64,000 bases of DNA from Streptomyces tardus. Its GTDB lineage: Bacteria; Actinomycetota; Actinomycetes; Streptomycetales; Streptomycetaceae. The stretch is taken from assembly GCF_018101125.2 (NCBI RefSeq), contig NZ_JAELVF020000001.1:869095-933094 (forward strand), in the 5' to 3' direction. The number at the start of each line of letters is the position of its first letter. The stretch's first letter is position 1. The notes under the pieces are model-generated. The model searched no databases and was not told where the DNA came from. It saw only the letters and a program-made list of their open reading frames with translations. A program made the position numbers and the translations under genes. Below are positions 1 through 8,811 of this stretch, in pieces.

Positions 1-22
1 CCGGATCCGCCGACGGGCGGAC

Positions 23-2605
23 ATGTCCCTGCTGGGCGGCATACGCCCTCCCATAGCGGCGCTGTCGGCCCTGCTCCTGGCTCTGGCCGGCACCACCGCG
101 TTCAGCCTCGGCTCGGTCGAGGACAAGGCGCTGCCCGAAGCCGTCCTCACCTCACAGCAGCACATCGCCGAGGACGCGGCCGTCTCGCTGCGCTCCTCGC
201 TCGACGAGACCGTGACCGATCTGCGGCGCGTCACCGGCCACTTGAGCTCCGGGCGGCAGATCTCGGCGGACGAGGTGCTCGACGCCGTCGGCGACACCAA
301 CCAGCGGCGCCGCGGCGCCGCCGTCGTCGAACTGGGCTCCGGCCGTCTGCTGGCGGCACGCGGCGAGACCGTACCGCTGAACTCCTTCGACGCCCGTGAG
401 CTCGCCGAGCAGGACGAGTGGCGGCCGATGCTCGTCGAACTGGCGGGCGGCGAACACCGGTTGCTCTCCTTCGGCCTGCTGGCCGTGCGCGGACAGGAGC
501 CGAGGCTCGCCGTCACCACCAACAGCCTCCGGCTGCCGGACAGTTGTGCCGCCGGAGCCGCCGAGAGCGAGGAGAACGCCCGTACGCTCGCCGTCGTCGA
601 CGAGCACGGCGAAGTGGTGGGGCCCGCCCGAGACCGGGACACCCGCGCCGAACACCGCCGGAACGCCCAGGCGTTCGCGCCGGGGCCGCAGGACACTCAG
701 GACACGTCCCGGGACCCCCAGGACGCCTCACAGGCCCCGCAGCGCACGTCCCCGGGACCGTCGGAGGCGGTGCCGGGGGCTTCGGCGCCGCGGACGGCAC
801 ACGCACCCGGGCGGCACCACGACCCCCACGCCGTCACCGCGGTACACGCCGCAGACCGGGCGGACGGGGAGGGCCCGTCGCCGTCCGCGGAGCAACTGGC
901 CTCCTTCTCGCGGCAGGCGGTGGAACGCACCGCGAGCCACGCGCCGGGCGAGACCGGGACGGCGGTCGGCTTCCCCGGCCCCAGCGGCCATCTGCTGGGC
1001 GAGCGGACCGACGGCGAACGGGGCGACCGCGCGGTCGCCGGCTACGCCCAGCTCACCGCCCCGCCGGACGGCCCGAAGTCGCCGGCCGGTGAACTCGGCC
1101 TGACCGTCGTCGCGATGACCGCCGTCAGCGAGACCGCTTCCGCCGGAATCGACCCGCTGTACGGGCTCTTTGCCGCGGCGGCGCTGCTCGGTGTCGGCGC
1201 ACTGACGATCTGGCTGCTGGTCGGCCTGGTGCAGCGTCCGCTGCTGGGACTGTTCCTGGAGAGCCGCAGGCTCGCCCGCGGCGAACTGAACCGCCCGGTG
1301 GCCGTTGCGCGCTTCGGCGAGGCGGCCCGGGCGGGGCGGGCACTGGAACGTCTGCGCCGCCAACTCCTCGGCGAGCACGACGCAGACGGCTGCCGCGGCG
1401 AGGACGGCCGCCGGGACGCAGACGGCCGCGGCGTGGCCCGGACGCGAATGCCGCGCAGCTGCCCCGGCGCCCGAGCCCTGCTGGTGCTGTGCGGGGTGCT
1501 GATGCTCGTCTGGTGCGCGCCGCTGGCCGCCCTCGTCAACCGGGCCGACACCGACGGCGTACCGCCGCAGTTGGTCAGCGACCAGCGCGATCGCACCGGC
1601 ACCGTGAGCGACCGGGTGCGCCGTGCGCTCAACGAGGGCCACTCCGATCTGGCCTCGATCGCCCGGCTGGTCGACGGTCGTGCACCGCAGAGCCGGTTGG
1701 TGCCGCTGCTGGAGCGCACCATGCACGAGCACCAGCGCTACGAGTCGCTCTACGTGCTCGACGCCCGCGGCAACACCGTGGCGCACACGGGCAGTTCGCC
1801 CAGCCACCCGGCGGGGCGGCGGCCCGCGCAGCGCGGACTGGCCGTGCTCGGCGAGGGCGGCAGGGTGCCGGTCGTCGCCGGCTACGCCCCGGTGGCCGGC
1901 GAGCGGGGCCTGACCGTGGTCGGGGAGTTCCGGATCGCCCATCTGAACGCGCTGCTGACCCAGCCGGGCCTCGGCCAGGTGAGACTGGTCGACGAGACGG
2001 AGCGGGTCATCGGCGGCAGCTCCGGCTTTGTGGCCTTCGAGCAGTTGGACGACAGCCGGCTCAGCGCGCTGATGGCCGAGTCGAGAGCCCCGAACTCGCG
2101 TGCAGGCACAGGGCGTTCCTCGGCGTACGGCGCGTCTGCGGACGCGCCGTACGCCGAGGCCCGGAACGCGGCGGCCGACCGGCTGCCCCGGCCGACCGCC
2201 GATGTCCACGGGCCGGGCGGCGACCGCCGTATCGCCGCAGCCGCTCCGGTGCTCGGCGGCGGCCCCGCCGACAATCTCGGTTGGTCCACAGTGAGTTGGC
2301 AGGCCCCGGACGGACTGGCCCTGCCCGCCTACCAGTTGGAGAACCGTACGGTGCTGGTCGGTCTGCTCGGCCTCACCGCCACGGTGGCCTGCCTGGGCTG
2401 GCTGCACATCGTGGTCGTCCGCCCGTTGCGCGAACTGGTGGGCCGCGCCGAGGCGTTGGCCGACGGCGACCGCCGCACCGTGCTCTTCCCCCGCCACCAC
2501 GACGAGGTCGGCGCGATCACTCGCAGCCTGGAGATCGTCCGACAGCAGCTCCAGGAACAGCACAAGCGGGGCGGCGCGGTTGCCGTCCCGGCCGGAAGGA
2601 ACTGA
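23..2605 (+). CDS. tandem sensor-HAMP membrane protein, no output domain
   Basis: About 860 residues built as two similar halves. Half one: membrane helix at about 8-28, extracytoplasmic region to about 375 containing a Gln/Pro/Ser-rich stretch (about 216-265), helix at about 378-403, HAMP-like segment to about 450. Half two: helix at about 484-506, second sensor region, helix at about 775-798, second HAMP-like segment ending near the C terminus. No kinase, methyl-accepting or cyclase domain follows either HAMP. The stop lies 6 bp before pgsB, so it is probably co-transcribed with pgsBC and may regulate or scaffold polymer synthesis or export (inference). The frame is open to the left window edge with basic residues before the ATG, and I see no clear ribosome site, so the true start may lie outside the window. 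Confidence 0.75.
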   Translation: MSLLGGIRPPIAALSALLLALAGTTAFSLGSVEDKALPEAVLTSQQHIAEDAAVSLRSSLDETVTDLRRVTGHLSSGRQISADEVLDAVGDTNQRRRGAAVVELGSGRLLAARGETVPLNSFDARELAEQDEWRPMLVELAGGEHRLLSFGLLAVRGQEPRLAVTTNSLRLPDSCAAGAAESEENARTLAVVDEHGEVVGPARDRDTRAEHRRNAQAFAPGPQDTQDTSRDPQDASQAPQRTSPGPSEAVPGASAPRTAHAPGRHHDPHAVTAVHAADRADGEGPSPSAEQLASFSRQAVERTASHAPGETGTAVGFPGPSGHLLGERTDGERGDRAVAGYAQLTAPPDGPKSPAGELGLTVVAMTAVSETASAGIDPLYGLFAAAALLGVGALTIWLLVGLVQRPLLGLFLESRRLARGELNRPVAVARFGEAARAGRALERLRRQLLGEHDADGCRGEDGRRDADGRGVARTRMPRSCPGARALLVLCGVLMLVWCAPLAALVNRADTDGVPPQLVSDQRDRTGTVSDRVRRALNEGHSDLASIARLVDGRAPQSRLVPLLERTMHEHQRYESLYVLDARGNTVAHTGSSPSHPAGRRPAQRGLAVLGEGGRVPVVAGYAPVAGERGLTVVGEFRIAHLNALLTQPGLGQVRLVDETERVIGGSSGFVAFEQLDDSRLSALMAESRAPNSRAGTGRSSAYGASADAPYAEARNAAADRLPRPTADVHGPGGDRRIAAAAPVLGGGPADNLGWSTVSWQAPDGLALPAYQLENRTVLVGLLGLTATVACLGWLHIVVVRPLRELVGRAEALADGDRRTVLFPRHHDEVGAITRSLEIVRQQLQEQHKRGGAVAVPAGRN

Positions 2606-2611
2606 TCGCCC

Positions 2612-3928
2612 GTGCTCTTCCTCTACACCGTGCTCGTGGTGTGCTGCGCGGCCCTGCTGGTCGCCGGAGTGATCGAGCAGCGCCGCCACTTCGCCAATCT
2701 CGAACACATCCCCGTCCGGGTGCTGGTCAACGGAATCCGCGGCAAGAGCTCCATCACCCGGCTGTGCGCGGGCGCGCTGCGCGGCGGGGAGCTCACCACC
2801 GTCGCCAAGACCACCGGCACCGCGGCGCGTTTCATCCATCCCGACGCCACCGAGGAGCCCGTTCACCGCAAGTTCGGCATCGCCAACGTCGTCGAGCAGA
2901 TCGGGATCGTCCGCAGGGCGGCCTCCTGCGATCCGGACGCCCTCGTCATCGAGTGCATGGCGGTGATGCCCGCGCTCCAGGAGATCAACCAGAGCAAGCT
3001 CATCCGCTCCACCATCGGCGTCCTGTGCAACGTGCGCGAGGACCATCTGGAGGAGATGGGCCCCACCCTGGACGACGTGGCGCGCTCGCTGTGCCGTTCG
3101 ATGCCCGAGGACGGCATCTGCGTCACAGCGGAGAAGGACCGCTTCGCGATCCTCCAGCAGGAGGCGGACGCGCGGCGCTGCCAACTCCTGTACGCCGACC
3201 CGGAGTCGGTGAGCGACGAGGAGCTGCGCGGCTTCAGCTGGTTCACCTTCAAGGAGAACGTCGCCGTCGCGCTCAAGGTCGCCGAACTGCTGGGGATCGA
3301 CCGCGCCACCGCACTGCGGGGCATGTACGACGCGCCCCCGGACCCCGGCGTCCTCTCGGTCGAGCGCTACCGCACCCCCGAGGGGAAGCGGCTGCGCTTC
3401 GCCAACGTCTTCGCAGCCAACGACCCCGAGTCCACTCTGATGAACATCAACCAGCTCCTCGAACTCGGCCCGATCCAGCGGCCGTTGAGCGTGGTCGTCA
3501 ACTGCCGTCCGGACCGGGTCGAGCGCAACGGGCAGATGGGCCAGCTGGTTCCCGAGCTCGCTCCCGAGTCCGTCTTCCTCATCGGCCACCCGACCAGGTC
3601 CGCCCTGGACGCCGTGCCCGCCGACTGGCGGCACCTCGTCGTCGACCTGGGCGGAGACAGGCGGGACGCCGGGGAGTTCGTGCCCGCACTGCTCGAACTG
3701 CTGCCCGACGGCGCTTCGTTGGCCTCGATCGGCAACATCCACGGGCAGGGCGAGGCGCTGCTGGAACATCTTCACGACCTCCCCTCCGACGACAGCACCC
3801 CCGACACCCCGGCCGAGAGCCCGCCCGCGCGGGACCCCTCGTCGCCCTCCGAGAGCCCGCCCGCGCGGCCCGGGCCCGGCCCGCGCCCGTACGACCATCC
3901 CCCCACCGGTCCAGGAGAACCCCGTTGA
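2612..3928 (+). CDS. pgsB: PgsB/CapB-type poly-gamma-glutamate synthase (Mur ligase-like)
   Basis: Membrane-associated, ATP-dependent amide ligase of the PgsB/CapB family, which joins glutamate through gamma-carboxyl groups. N-terminal hydrophobic helix (residues 1-20), then a P-loop GIRGKSS typical of the family, and conserved Mur-ligase-like blocks such as NVREDHLEEMG and AANDPEST. The C-terminal 45 or so residues are Pro/Ser/Arg-rich and look like a lineage-specific tail. GTG start with AAGGAA upstream, 6 bp after the preceding gene. It overlaps pgsC by 4 bases. PgsA and PgsE partners are not visible here; PgsA could lie left of the window. The chemical product (polyglutamate or another gamma-linked polymer) is inferred from family only. 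Confidence 0.88.
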   Translation: MLFLYTVLVVCCAALLVAGVIEQRRHFANLEHIPVRVLVNGIRGKSSITRLCAGALRGGELTTVAKTTGTAARFIHPDATEEPVHRKFGIANVVEQIGIVRRAASCDPDALVIECMAVMPALQEINQSKLIRSTIGVLCNVREDHLEEMGPTLDDVARSLCRSMPEDGICVTAEKDRFAILQQEADARRCQLLYADPESVSDEELRGFSWFTFKENVAVALKVAELLGIDRATALRGMYDAPPDPGVLSVERYRTPEGKRLRFANVFAANDPESTLMNINQLLELGPIQRPLSVVVNCRPDRVERNGQMGQLVPELAPESVFLIGHPTRSALDAVPADWRHLVVDLGGDRRDAGEFVPALLELLPDGASLASIGNIHGQGEALLEHLHDLPSDDSTPDTPAESPPARDPSSPSESPPARPGPGPRPYDHPPTGPGEPR

Positions 3929-4407
3929 TCCCCGCAGTGCTCACCCCGGAGATAGCCGCCGTCGGCATCGCTCTGGGCCTGATGTTCTCCCTGGTCTGCT
4001 ACCTGACCACCAACCTCTCCCCGGGCGGCATGATCACCCCGGGCTGGCTGGCCCTCACGCTCGCCGAGGACCTCCAGCACGCGGCGATGGTCGTCGGCGT
4101 CACCGCGCTCACCTTTCTGTGCACGGTGCTCGTCCAGCGCTGGGTGATCCTGTACGGCAAGCGGCTGTTCGCCGGGGTGGTGCTGATCGGCGTCATCCTC
4201 CAGGCGACCCTCACCCTGGTGCTGCGGCACGAGTTCCCGCTGATGTTCTCCAACCAGACCCTGGGCTTCATCGTGCCGGGACTGATCGCGTACCAGCTCG
4301 TGCGCCAGCCCAGGCTCCCCACCGTCATCGCCACCGGCTCCGTGACGCTGATGACCTATGTGGTCCTGACGGCCGGAATCCTGCTCGGTGTGATGCCGAC
4401 CGCCTGA
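3925..4407 (+). CDS. pgsC: PgsC/CapC-type polymer synthesis membrane protein
   Basis: About 160 residues with several membrane helices and the PgsC/CapC signature SPGGMITPGWLAL after the first helix. PgsC is the integral membrane partner of PgsB in the poly-gamma-glutamate synthase complex. I place the start at a TTG at 3925 because AGGAG lies 7 bases upstream and the TTG overlaps the pgsB stop (TTGA), implying translational coupling; an in-frame GTG at 3937 is the alternative. Length fits the family (about 150 residues). Confidence 0.85.
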   Translation: MIPAVLTPEIAAVGIALGLMFSLVCYLTTNLSPGGMITPGWLALTLAEDLQHAAMVVGVTALTFLCTVLVQRWVILYGKRLFAGVVLIGVILQATLTLVLRHEFPLMFSNQTLGFIVPGLIAYQLVRQPRLPTVIATGSVTLMTYVVLTAGILLGVMPTA

Positions 4408-4548
4408 CGCGCGGTACGGCCACGCGCCCGCCCGCACGGACCGCACCCCCGGGCCCACTCCCGCGCACGCACACCTGCACGCACCGCACGACCACGCCGT
4501 GTCGATCCACGGACCCCACGCCCTCGGAACAGACCGGAGCGAACCCGC

Positions 4549-5643
4549 ATGACCACCAGGATGACCGTCAAGCCGCGTCCCGTACTGCACAGCGTCACCG
4601 CGCTGGCGCTCCTCGCGGCGGGCACCTGCTTCACCCTCGAACTCCGGAAGGCGGAGGCGGGGAGCCCCCCGCCCGCCCCCGCGCTCGCCGAGAACGCCCT
4701 CGCCGCGCCGCTCGCCGCGCCCGGCGCAGCCGAGCGCGAACCCCTGGACCGCAGCTGGCAGCGGCTGCGCAACCCCGACCGTTCCGTACTGCGCGGCGCG
4801 GACGGGGAGTTGCTGGCGACGTTCACCGACGGCGCCCGTACGGCGACGCTCACCGGGCCGAGCCGCAGCTTCACCGAACCGGAGCACACCGGCGCCCGGA
4901 TCGTCACCATCGACTGGGTACGGCTGCTGCCGCGGGCCTGGGAGCAGGGCGCCGAACGGGAGCGGTGGTTCACCGCCTGGCTGCGGCAGCAGCTCGGCAG
5001 CACCGAGGCCGACCTCTTCGCGTACGCCTTCCAGTACACCGCGGGCGCCGCGGTCCGGAAGGACCGCGACGGGGTCCCGTACGCGGGCGACGCCTCGTTC
5101 GGGCCGCTGCCGAAGGGCTCGCAGAACGCCTCGGACCGGCTGAAGCAGTCCGACGTCCCCGACTACCTCGGGACCCCCCACACCTTTCCGGACGGCACCA
5201 CCGTCCGGCCCGACCCGCAGCGGTACCGCTCGCTGGACTGCAGCGGCTATCTGCGCACCGTCGTCGGCCACCGCGGCGGGTACCCGCTGGCCCCGGACGA
5301 CGAGGCGGGCGGCGGACTGCCGCGCACCGCCGACGCGATGGCACGCTCCGGGCTCGGCGCCGAGGTCGTCCCACCGGCCCCCGGCAGCGCGGGAGGCACC
5401 GGTCGGCCCGCTTCGCTCGACACCCTCCACCCCGGGGACCTGGTCTTCTTCGAACTGAGGCGCAACGGCGGGCGTCTCGACCACGCGGGGCTCTACCTGG
5501 GCAGGGACACCGACGGGCACCAGGTCTTCATCTCCAGCCGGGCCGAGGCCGACGGCCCGACCGTCGGCGACACCGGCGGCGCCTCCCGGCTCGACGGCGA
5601 GGGCTACTACGCACAGGCGTTCCGGATGGCCAGGCGCCTGTGA
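4549..5643 (+). CDS. exported NlpC/P60-family hydrolase
   Basis: 364-residue protein with a basic N terminus and hydrophobic signal helix (about 12-27), no lipobox cysteine. The C-terminal third is NlpC/P60-like: catalytic Cys231 in LDCSGYL, then HPGDLVFFEL and His312 in DHAGLYLG, with a downstream polar segment. NlpC/P60 enzymes cleave gamma-D-Glu bonds in peptidoglycan stem peptides; some cleave poly-gamma-glutamate. Its place directly after pgsBC, 141 bp downstream in the same direction, suggests release or trimming of a gamma-linked polymer (inference). A plain cell-wall endopeptidase is the alternative. Confidence 0.8.
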   Translation: MTTRMTVKPRPVLHSVTALALLAAGTCFTLELRKAEAGSPPPAPALAENALAAPLAAPGAAEREPLDRSWQRLRNPDRSVLRGADGELLATFTDGARTATLTGPSRSFTEPEHTGARIVTIDWVRLLPRAWEQGAERERWFTAWLRQQLGSTEADLFAYAFQYTAGAAVRKDRDGVPYAGDASFGPLPKGSQNASDRLKQSDVPDYLGTPHTFPDGTTVRPDPQRYRSLDCSGYLRTVVGHRGGYPLAPDDEAGGGLPRTADAMARSGLGAEVVPPAPGSAGGTGRPASLDTLHPGDLVFFELRRNGGRLDHAGLYLGRDTDGHQVFISSRAEADGPTVGDTGGASRLDGEGYYAQAFRMARRL

Positions 5644-5827
5644 CCCGGTCCGCGAGGCGGCCCGCACATGGTGGCGGTGATGTGACGCATCGCGCACATC
5701 AGTCACAAGCTGGTGAATTCCCCCGCCCCCGTGTTCCGGCATCCGAACGCGTGTGCTTGGCTGACCGGCGTTCACTTGCCCGTTGCAAGGAACTGTCGTC
5801 GGGCAACTCGGCAGAAGGAGAACACCG

Positions 5828-7393
5828 GTGCGGGGGAAAAGGGGCCGCCGCGCCCTCTGGATCACGATGCTGTGCCTGGCCCTGCTCGTGGCAGCGGGTT
5901 TCACCGGCCGTCAACTGCTTGCGGACGGCGAGAAGTCCGATCCGATCGTGGTGGGCTCCGGCGCGTACCCGACCTCGCTCGACCCGGCCGCCGCCTACGA
6001 CGACGGCTCCTGGGCGCTGTACAGCAACATCTACCAGGGCCTGTTGACCTTCTCCGCGGGCTCCGCGCGGCCGGTGCCGGACGCTGCCGAACGCTGCGGG
6101 TTCGCCGGGCAGGAGTCGAAGGTCTACCGCTGCACCCTCCGCACGGACCTGAAGTTCAGCAACGGCGACCGGCTCACCACCCACGACGTGCGGCACTCGA
6201 TCGAGCGCATCACCAGGATCGAGCACGCCCAGGGCCCCGCGAAGCTTTTCGACACCCTCGACACCATCAGGACCCGCGACCAGGACATCGAGTTCCGGCT
6301 GAAGACCGAGGACGCGACGTTCCCGTTCAAACTGGCGGGTGCCGCCGGTTCCATCGTGCCCAGCGGCAGCTACCCCGAGGACGGCCTGCTCAGAGGAGAC
6401 CGGGCGATCGGTTCCGGCCCCTTCGAACTGGCCGACTACCGGGCGAAGAAGCACGCCGAGCTCGTCCCGAACGACAGCTACCGGGGAGCCCAGGACAAGC
6501 CGTCGGGGCCGGTGGAGGTGCGCTGGTTCACCGAGGCCGGCGCGCTCAAGAAGGCGTGGGAGCAGCGCGAGATCGATGTCAACGACGGAGGGCTGCCGCC
6601 GGCCGAGCTGGCCGAGCTCAACCCGTCCGACCCGGACATCACCCTCACCGAGCACTCCGGCACCGACATCCAGATGACGGTGTTCAACACCCGCGAGGAC
6701 TCGGCCGCCGCCGAGCGGCCGGTGCGCCAGGCGATCGCCGCGGTGCTGGACCGCCAGCGGCTGGCCCGGAAGGTGCACGTGGGCACGGTGGAGCCGCTGT
6801 ACTCGCTCATCCCGCAGGGCATGACCGGCCACGGCACCCCGTTCTTCGACCGCTACCCCGAGCCCGACACCGCCGCCGCGAGGAAGCTGCTGGAGAAGGC
6901 GGACATCACCACCCCGGTCGACTTCGACCTCGCGTACAGCAAGGGGCCGACGGCGACGCGGGAAGCGACCGAGATCAAGCGGCAGTTGGAGGCCACCAAG
7001 CTGTTCGAGGTCGACGTCCGCGGCTACGAGTGGGACGACTTCCTCAAGGGCTTGTCCAAGGGCAGCTACGACGCCTACAACCTCGGCTGGGTCGCCGACT
7101 TCCCCGACCCGGACACGTACACCGGCTCGCTCGTCGCCTCGGGCAACGCGACGCACAACGGCTACAGCAGCAAGGAGATCGACAGCCTGGTGGCGGAGGT
7201 CCGACGCAAGCCCGAGCGCGACCAGACGGTGGCGGACTACCGGAAGATCCACGAGCGGATCGCCCAACAGGTGCCGATCCTGCCGCTGTGGCAGGCGAAG
7301 GACTACGTGCTCACCCGGCCCGACATCGCGGGCAGCCAGCATCTCTCCGACAACAGCGGCGTCTGGCGCCTGTGGAAACTGGAGCGGCTGTAG
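5828..7393 (+). CDS. peptide ABC transporter substrate-binding protein (family 5), orphan
   Basis: 521-residue family 5 (DppA/OppA-type) extracellular solute-binding protein. After a basic N terminus and one hydrophobic helix comes the conserved YPTSLDPAAAYDDGS block, later the GPFELADYR and GWVADFPDPDTY blocks of the family. Start is a GTG with AAGGAG 7 bases upstream (5815-5820). Unusually, no lipobox cysteine follows the hydrophobic stretch, so it may be an uncleaved membrane-anchored or freely secreted form. No permease or ATPase genes adjoin it, so it must work with a transporter elsewhere or as a sensor/chaperone. Confidence 0.88.
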   Translation: MRGKRGRRALWITMLCLALLVAAGFTGRQLLADGEKSDPIVVGSGAYPTSLDPAAAYDDGSWALYSNIYQGLLTFSAGSARPVPDAAERCGFAGQESKVYRCTLRTDLKFSNGDRLTTHDVRHSIERITRIEHAQGPAKLFDTLDTIRTRDQDIEFRLKTEDATFPFKLAGAAGSIVPSGSYPEDGLLRGDRAIGSGPFELADYRAKKHAELVPNDSYRGAQDKPSGPVEVRWFTEAGALKKAWEQREIDVNDGGLPPAELAELNPSDPDITLTEHSGTDIQMTVFNTREDSAAAERPVRQAIAAVLDRQRLARKVHVGTVEPLYSLIPQGMTGHGTPFFDRYPEPDTAAARKLLEKADITTPVDFDLAYSKGPTATREATEIKRQLEATKLFEVDVRGYEWDDFLKGLSKGSYDAYNLGWVADFPDPDTYTGSLVASGNATHNGYSSKEIDSLVAEVRRKPERDQTVADYRKIHERIAQQVPILPLWQAKDYVLTRPDIAGSQHLSDNSGVWRLWKLERL

Positions 7394-7536
7394 TGTCCGG
7401 ACGGTGCTGCCGGGGCGATGCCGCCCGGCCCACCGATCCGTCGGCTGGGCTAAGACGTCGCCCGGTGGTACCAGTCCTTCACGCTGCGAGCACTCCCACG
7501 GTCCCCAACTGCCCTTGCACGCGGTACTTTCTCACC

Positions 7537-8811
7537 GTGCGCCAGATTCTTCATACTGTCTATCGGGTGGTCACCCGCCCCTCCCGACCAGCCGCCGTCG
7601 CCGCCGCAGCGCTACCCCTGCTGCTGGTCGGCGCGGTGCCCGCGCAGGCCGACGAGGCGGTGCCGCCCGCCGAGATGTCCATCGTCGGCGGCGAGAGACT
7701 CGGTCAACCGGGCACCCAGATCGCCCCTCGAAAGGGTGCTCCTTCGCTGCCGAAGAAGAAGCTCAGCGCCCGCGCCTGGGTGGTGGCCGACGCGGAGTCG
7801 GGCGAGATCCTCGCCGCGCACAACGCGCACTGGCGACTGGCCCCCGCCTCCACGCTGAAGATGCTCTTCGCCGACACCCTGCTGCCGAAGTTCGACAAGA
7901 AGACGAAGTACACCGTGCGCCAGGAGGATCTGGCCGGCATGGGCGCGGGCAGCAGCGCGGTCGGCGTCAAGGAGGACCACCCGTACGAGGTCGACGACTT
8001 CTGGAACGGCGTCTTCCTCGCCTCGGGCAACGACGCGGTCCACTCCCTGGTCGCCATGAACGGCGGCATGGCCAAGACCGTCCGCGAGATGAACGAGCGC
8101 GCCCACGAGCTCGGCGCGGAGGACACCCACGTCGTCAGCCCCGACGGCTACGACGCCAAGGGGCAGACCTCCTCCGCCTACGACCTCACCCTCATCGCCC
8201 GCGCCGCCATGCAGAACCCGGACTTCCGCGACTACGCCGCCACCGTGCGCGCCAAGTTCCCCGGCGAGTACGGCAAGAAGGGCAAGCGCGAGCACTTCGT
8301 CGTCGAGACCACCAACCGGCTGATGCGCGGCGACTACGGCCTCGACCCGTACGAGGGCCTGGCCGGCATCAAGAACGGCTACACCACCAACGCCGGCTAC
8401 ACCTTCACCGGCATCGCCCAACGCGGCGACCGCAAGCTGCTGGTGACGGTCATGAACCCGGACAAGGAGAAGAAGGGCGCCGACCGCAACGAGGTCTACC
8501 GCGAGACCGCGGCCCTCCTCGACTGGGGCTTCGAGGCCGCCGAGAAGGTGGACGCCGTCGGCGAGTTGGTGCCGCCGCGCGCCGAGCGGGAGAAGCAGGA
8601 CGGGGAGCCCGGCGACGGCAAGGAGCCCCTGAACGGCGAGCAGGTCGCCACGGACGCCGACCGCGCCTCCGGGGGCGTGGGGGTCGCGATCGGCGTCACC
8701 GGCGCCTCACTGGTGGTGCTGGGCCTCACCGGCTACGTCGTTCACCGTCGCTGGCCTCTCCAGCCCGACCGCTCCGCCTCGACCGGTCAGGCGACGAGCC
8801 TGCGGGACTGA
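7537..8811 (+). CDS. dacA: D-alanyl-D-alanine carboxypeptidase (low-molecular-weight PBP)
   Basis: 424-residue DacA/PBP5-type serine peptidase that removes the terminal D-Ala of peptidoglycan pentapeptides. Signal peptide ends near AQA-DE; the three penicillin-binding motifs are present in order: SxxK (Ser105-Lys108 in ASTLK), SGN (Ser163-Asn165) and KNG (Lys279 in IKNGYT). A C-terminal hydrophobic helix followed by RR probably anchors it. Start GTG at 7537; I see no strong ribosome site, so a nearby start cannot be excluded. The last 86 bp overlap the 3' end of the convergent YihY gene. Confidence 0.92.
   Translation: MRQILHTVYRVVTRPSRPAAVAAAALPLLLVGAVPAQADEAVPPAEMSIVGGERLGQPGTQIAPRKGAPSLPKKKLSARAWVVADAESGEILAAHNAHWRLAPASTLKMLFADTLLPKFDKKTKYTVRQEDLAGMGAGSSAVGVKEDHPYEVDDFWNGVFLASGNDAVHSLVAMNGGMAKTVREMNERAHELGAEDTHVVSPDGYDAKGQTSSAYDLTLIARAAMQNPDFRDYAATVRAKFPGEYGKKGKREHFVVETTNRLMRGDYGLDPYEGLAGIKNGYTTNAGYTFTGIAQRGDRKLLVTVMNPDKEKKGADRNEVYRETAALLDWGFEAAEKVDAVGELVPPRAEREKQDGEPGDGKEPLNGEQVATDADRASGGVGVAIGVTGASLVVLGLTGYVVHRRWPLQPDRSASTGQATSLRD

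Noticed and set aside
728..3898. Long minus-strand frame opposite the HAMP protein and pgsB genes
   Set aside because: Shadow frame; composition typical of antisense to GC-rich coding DNA and no recognised domain.
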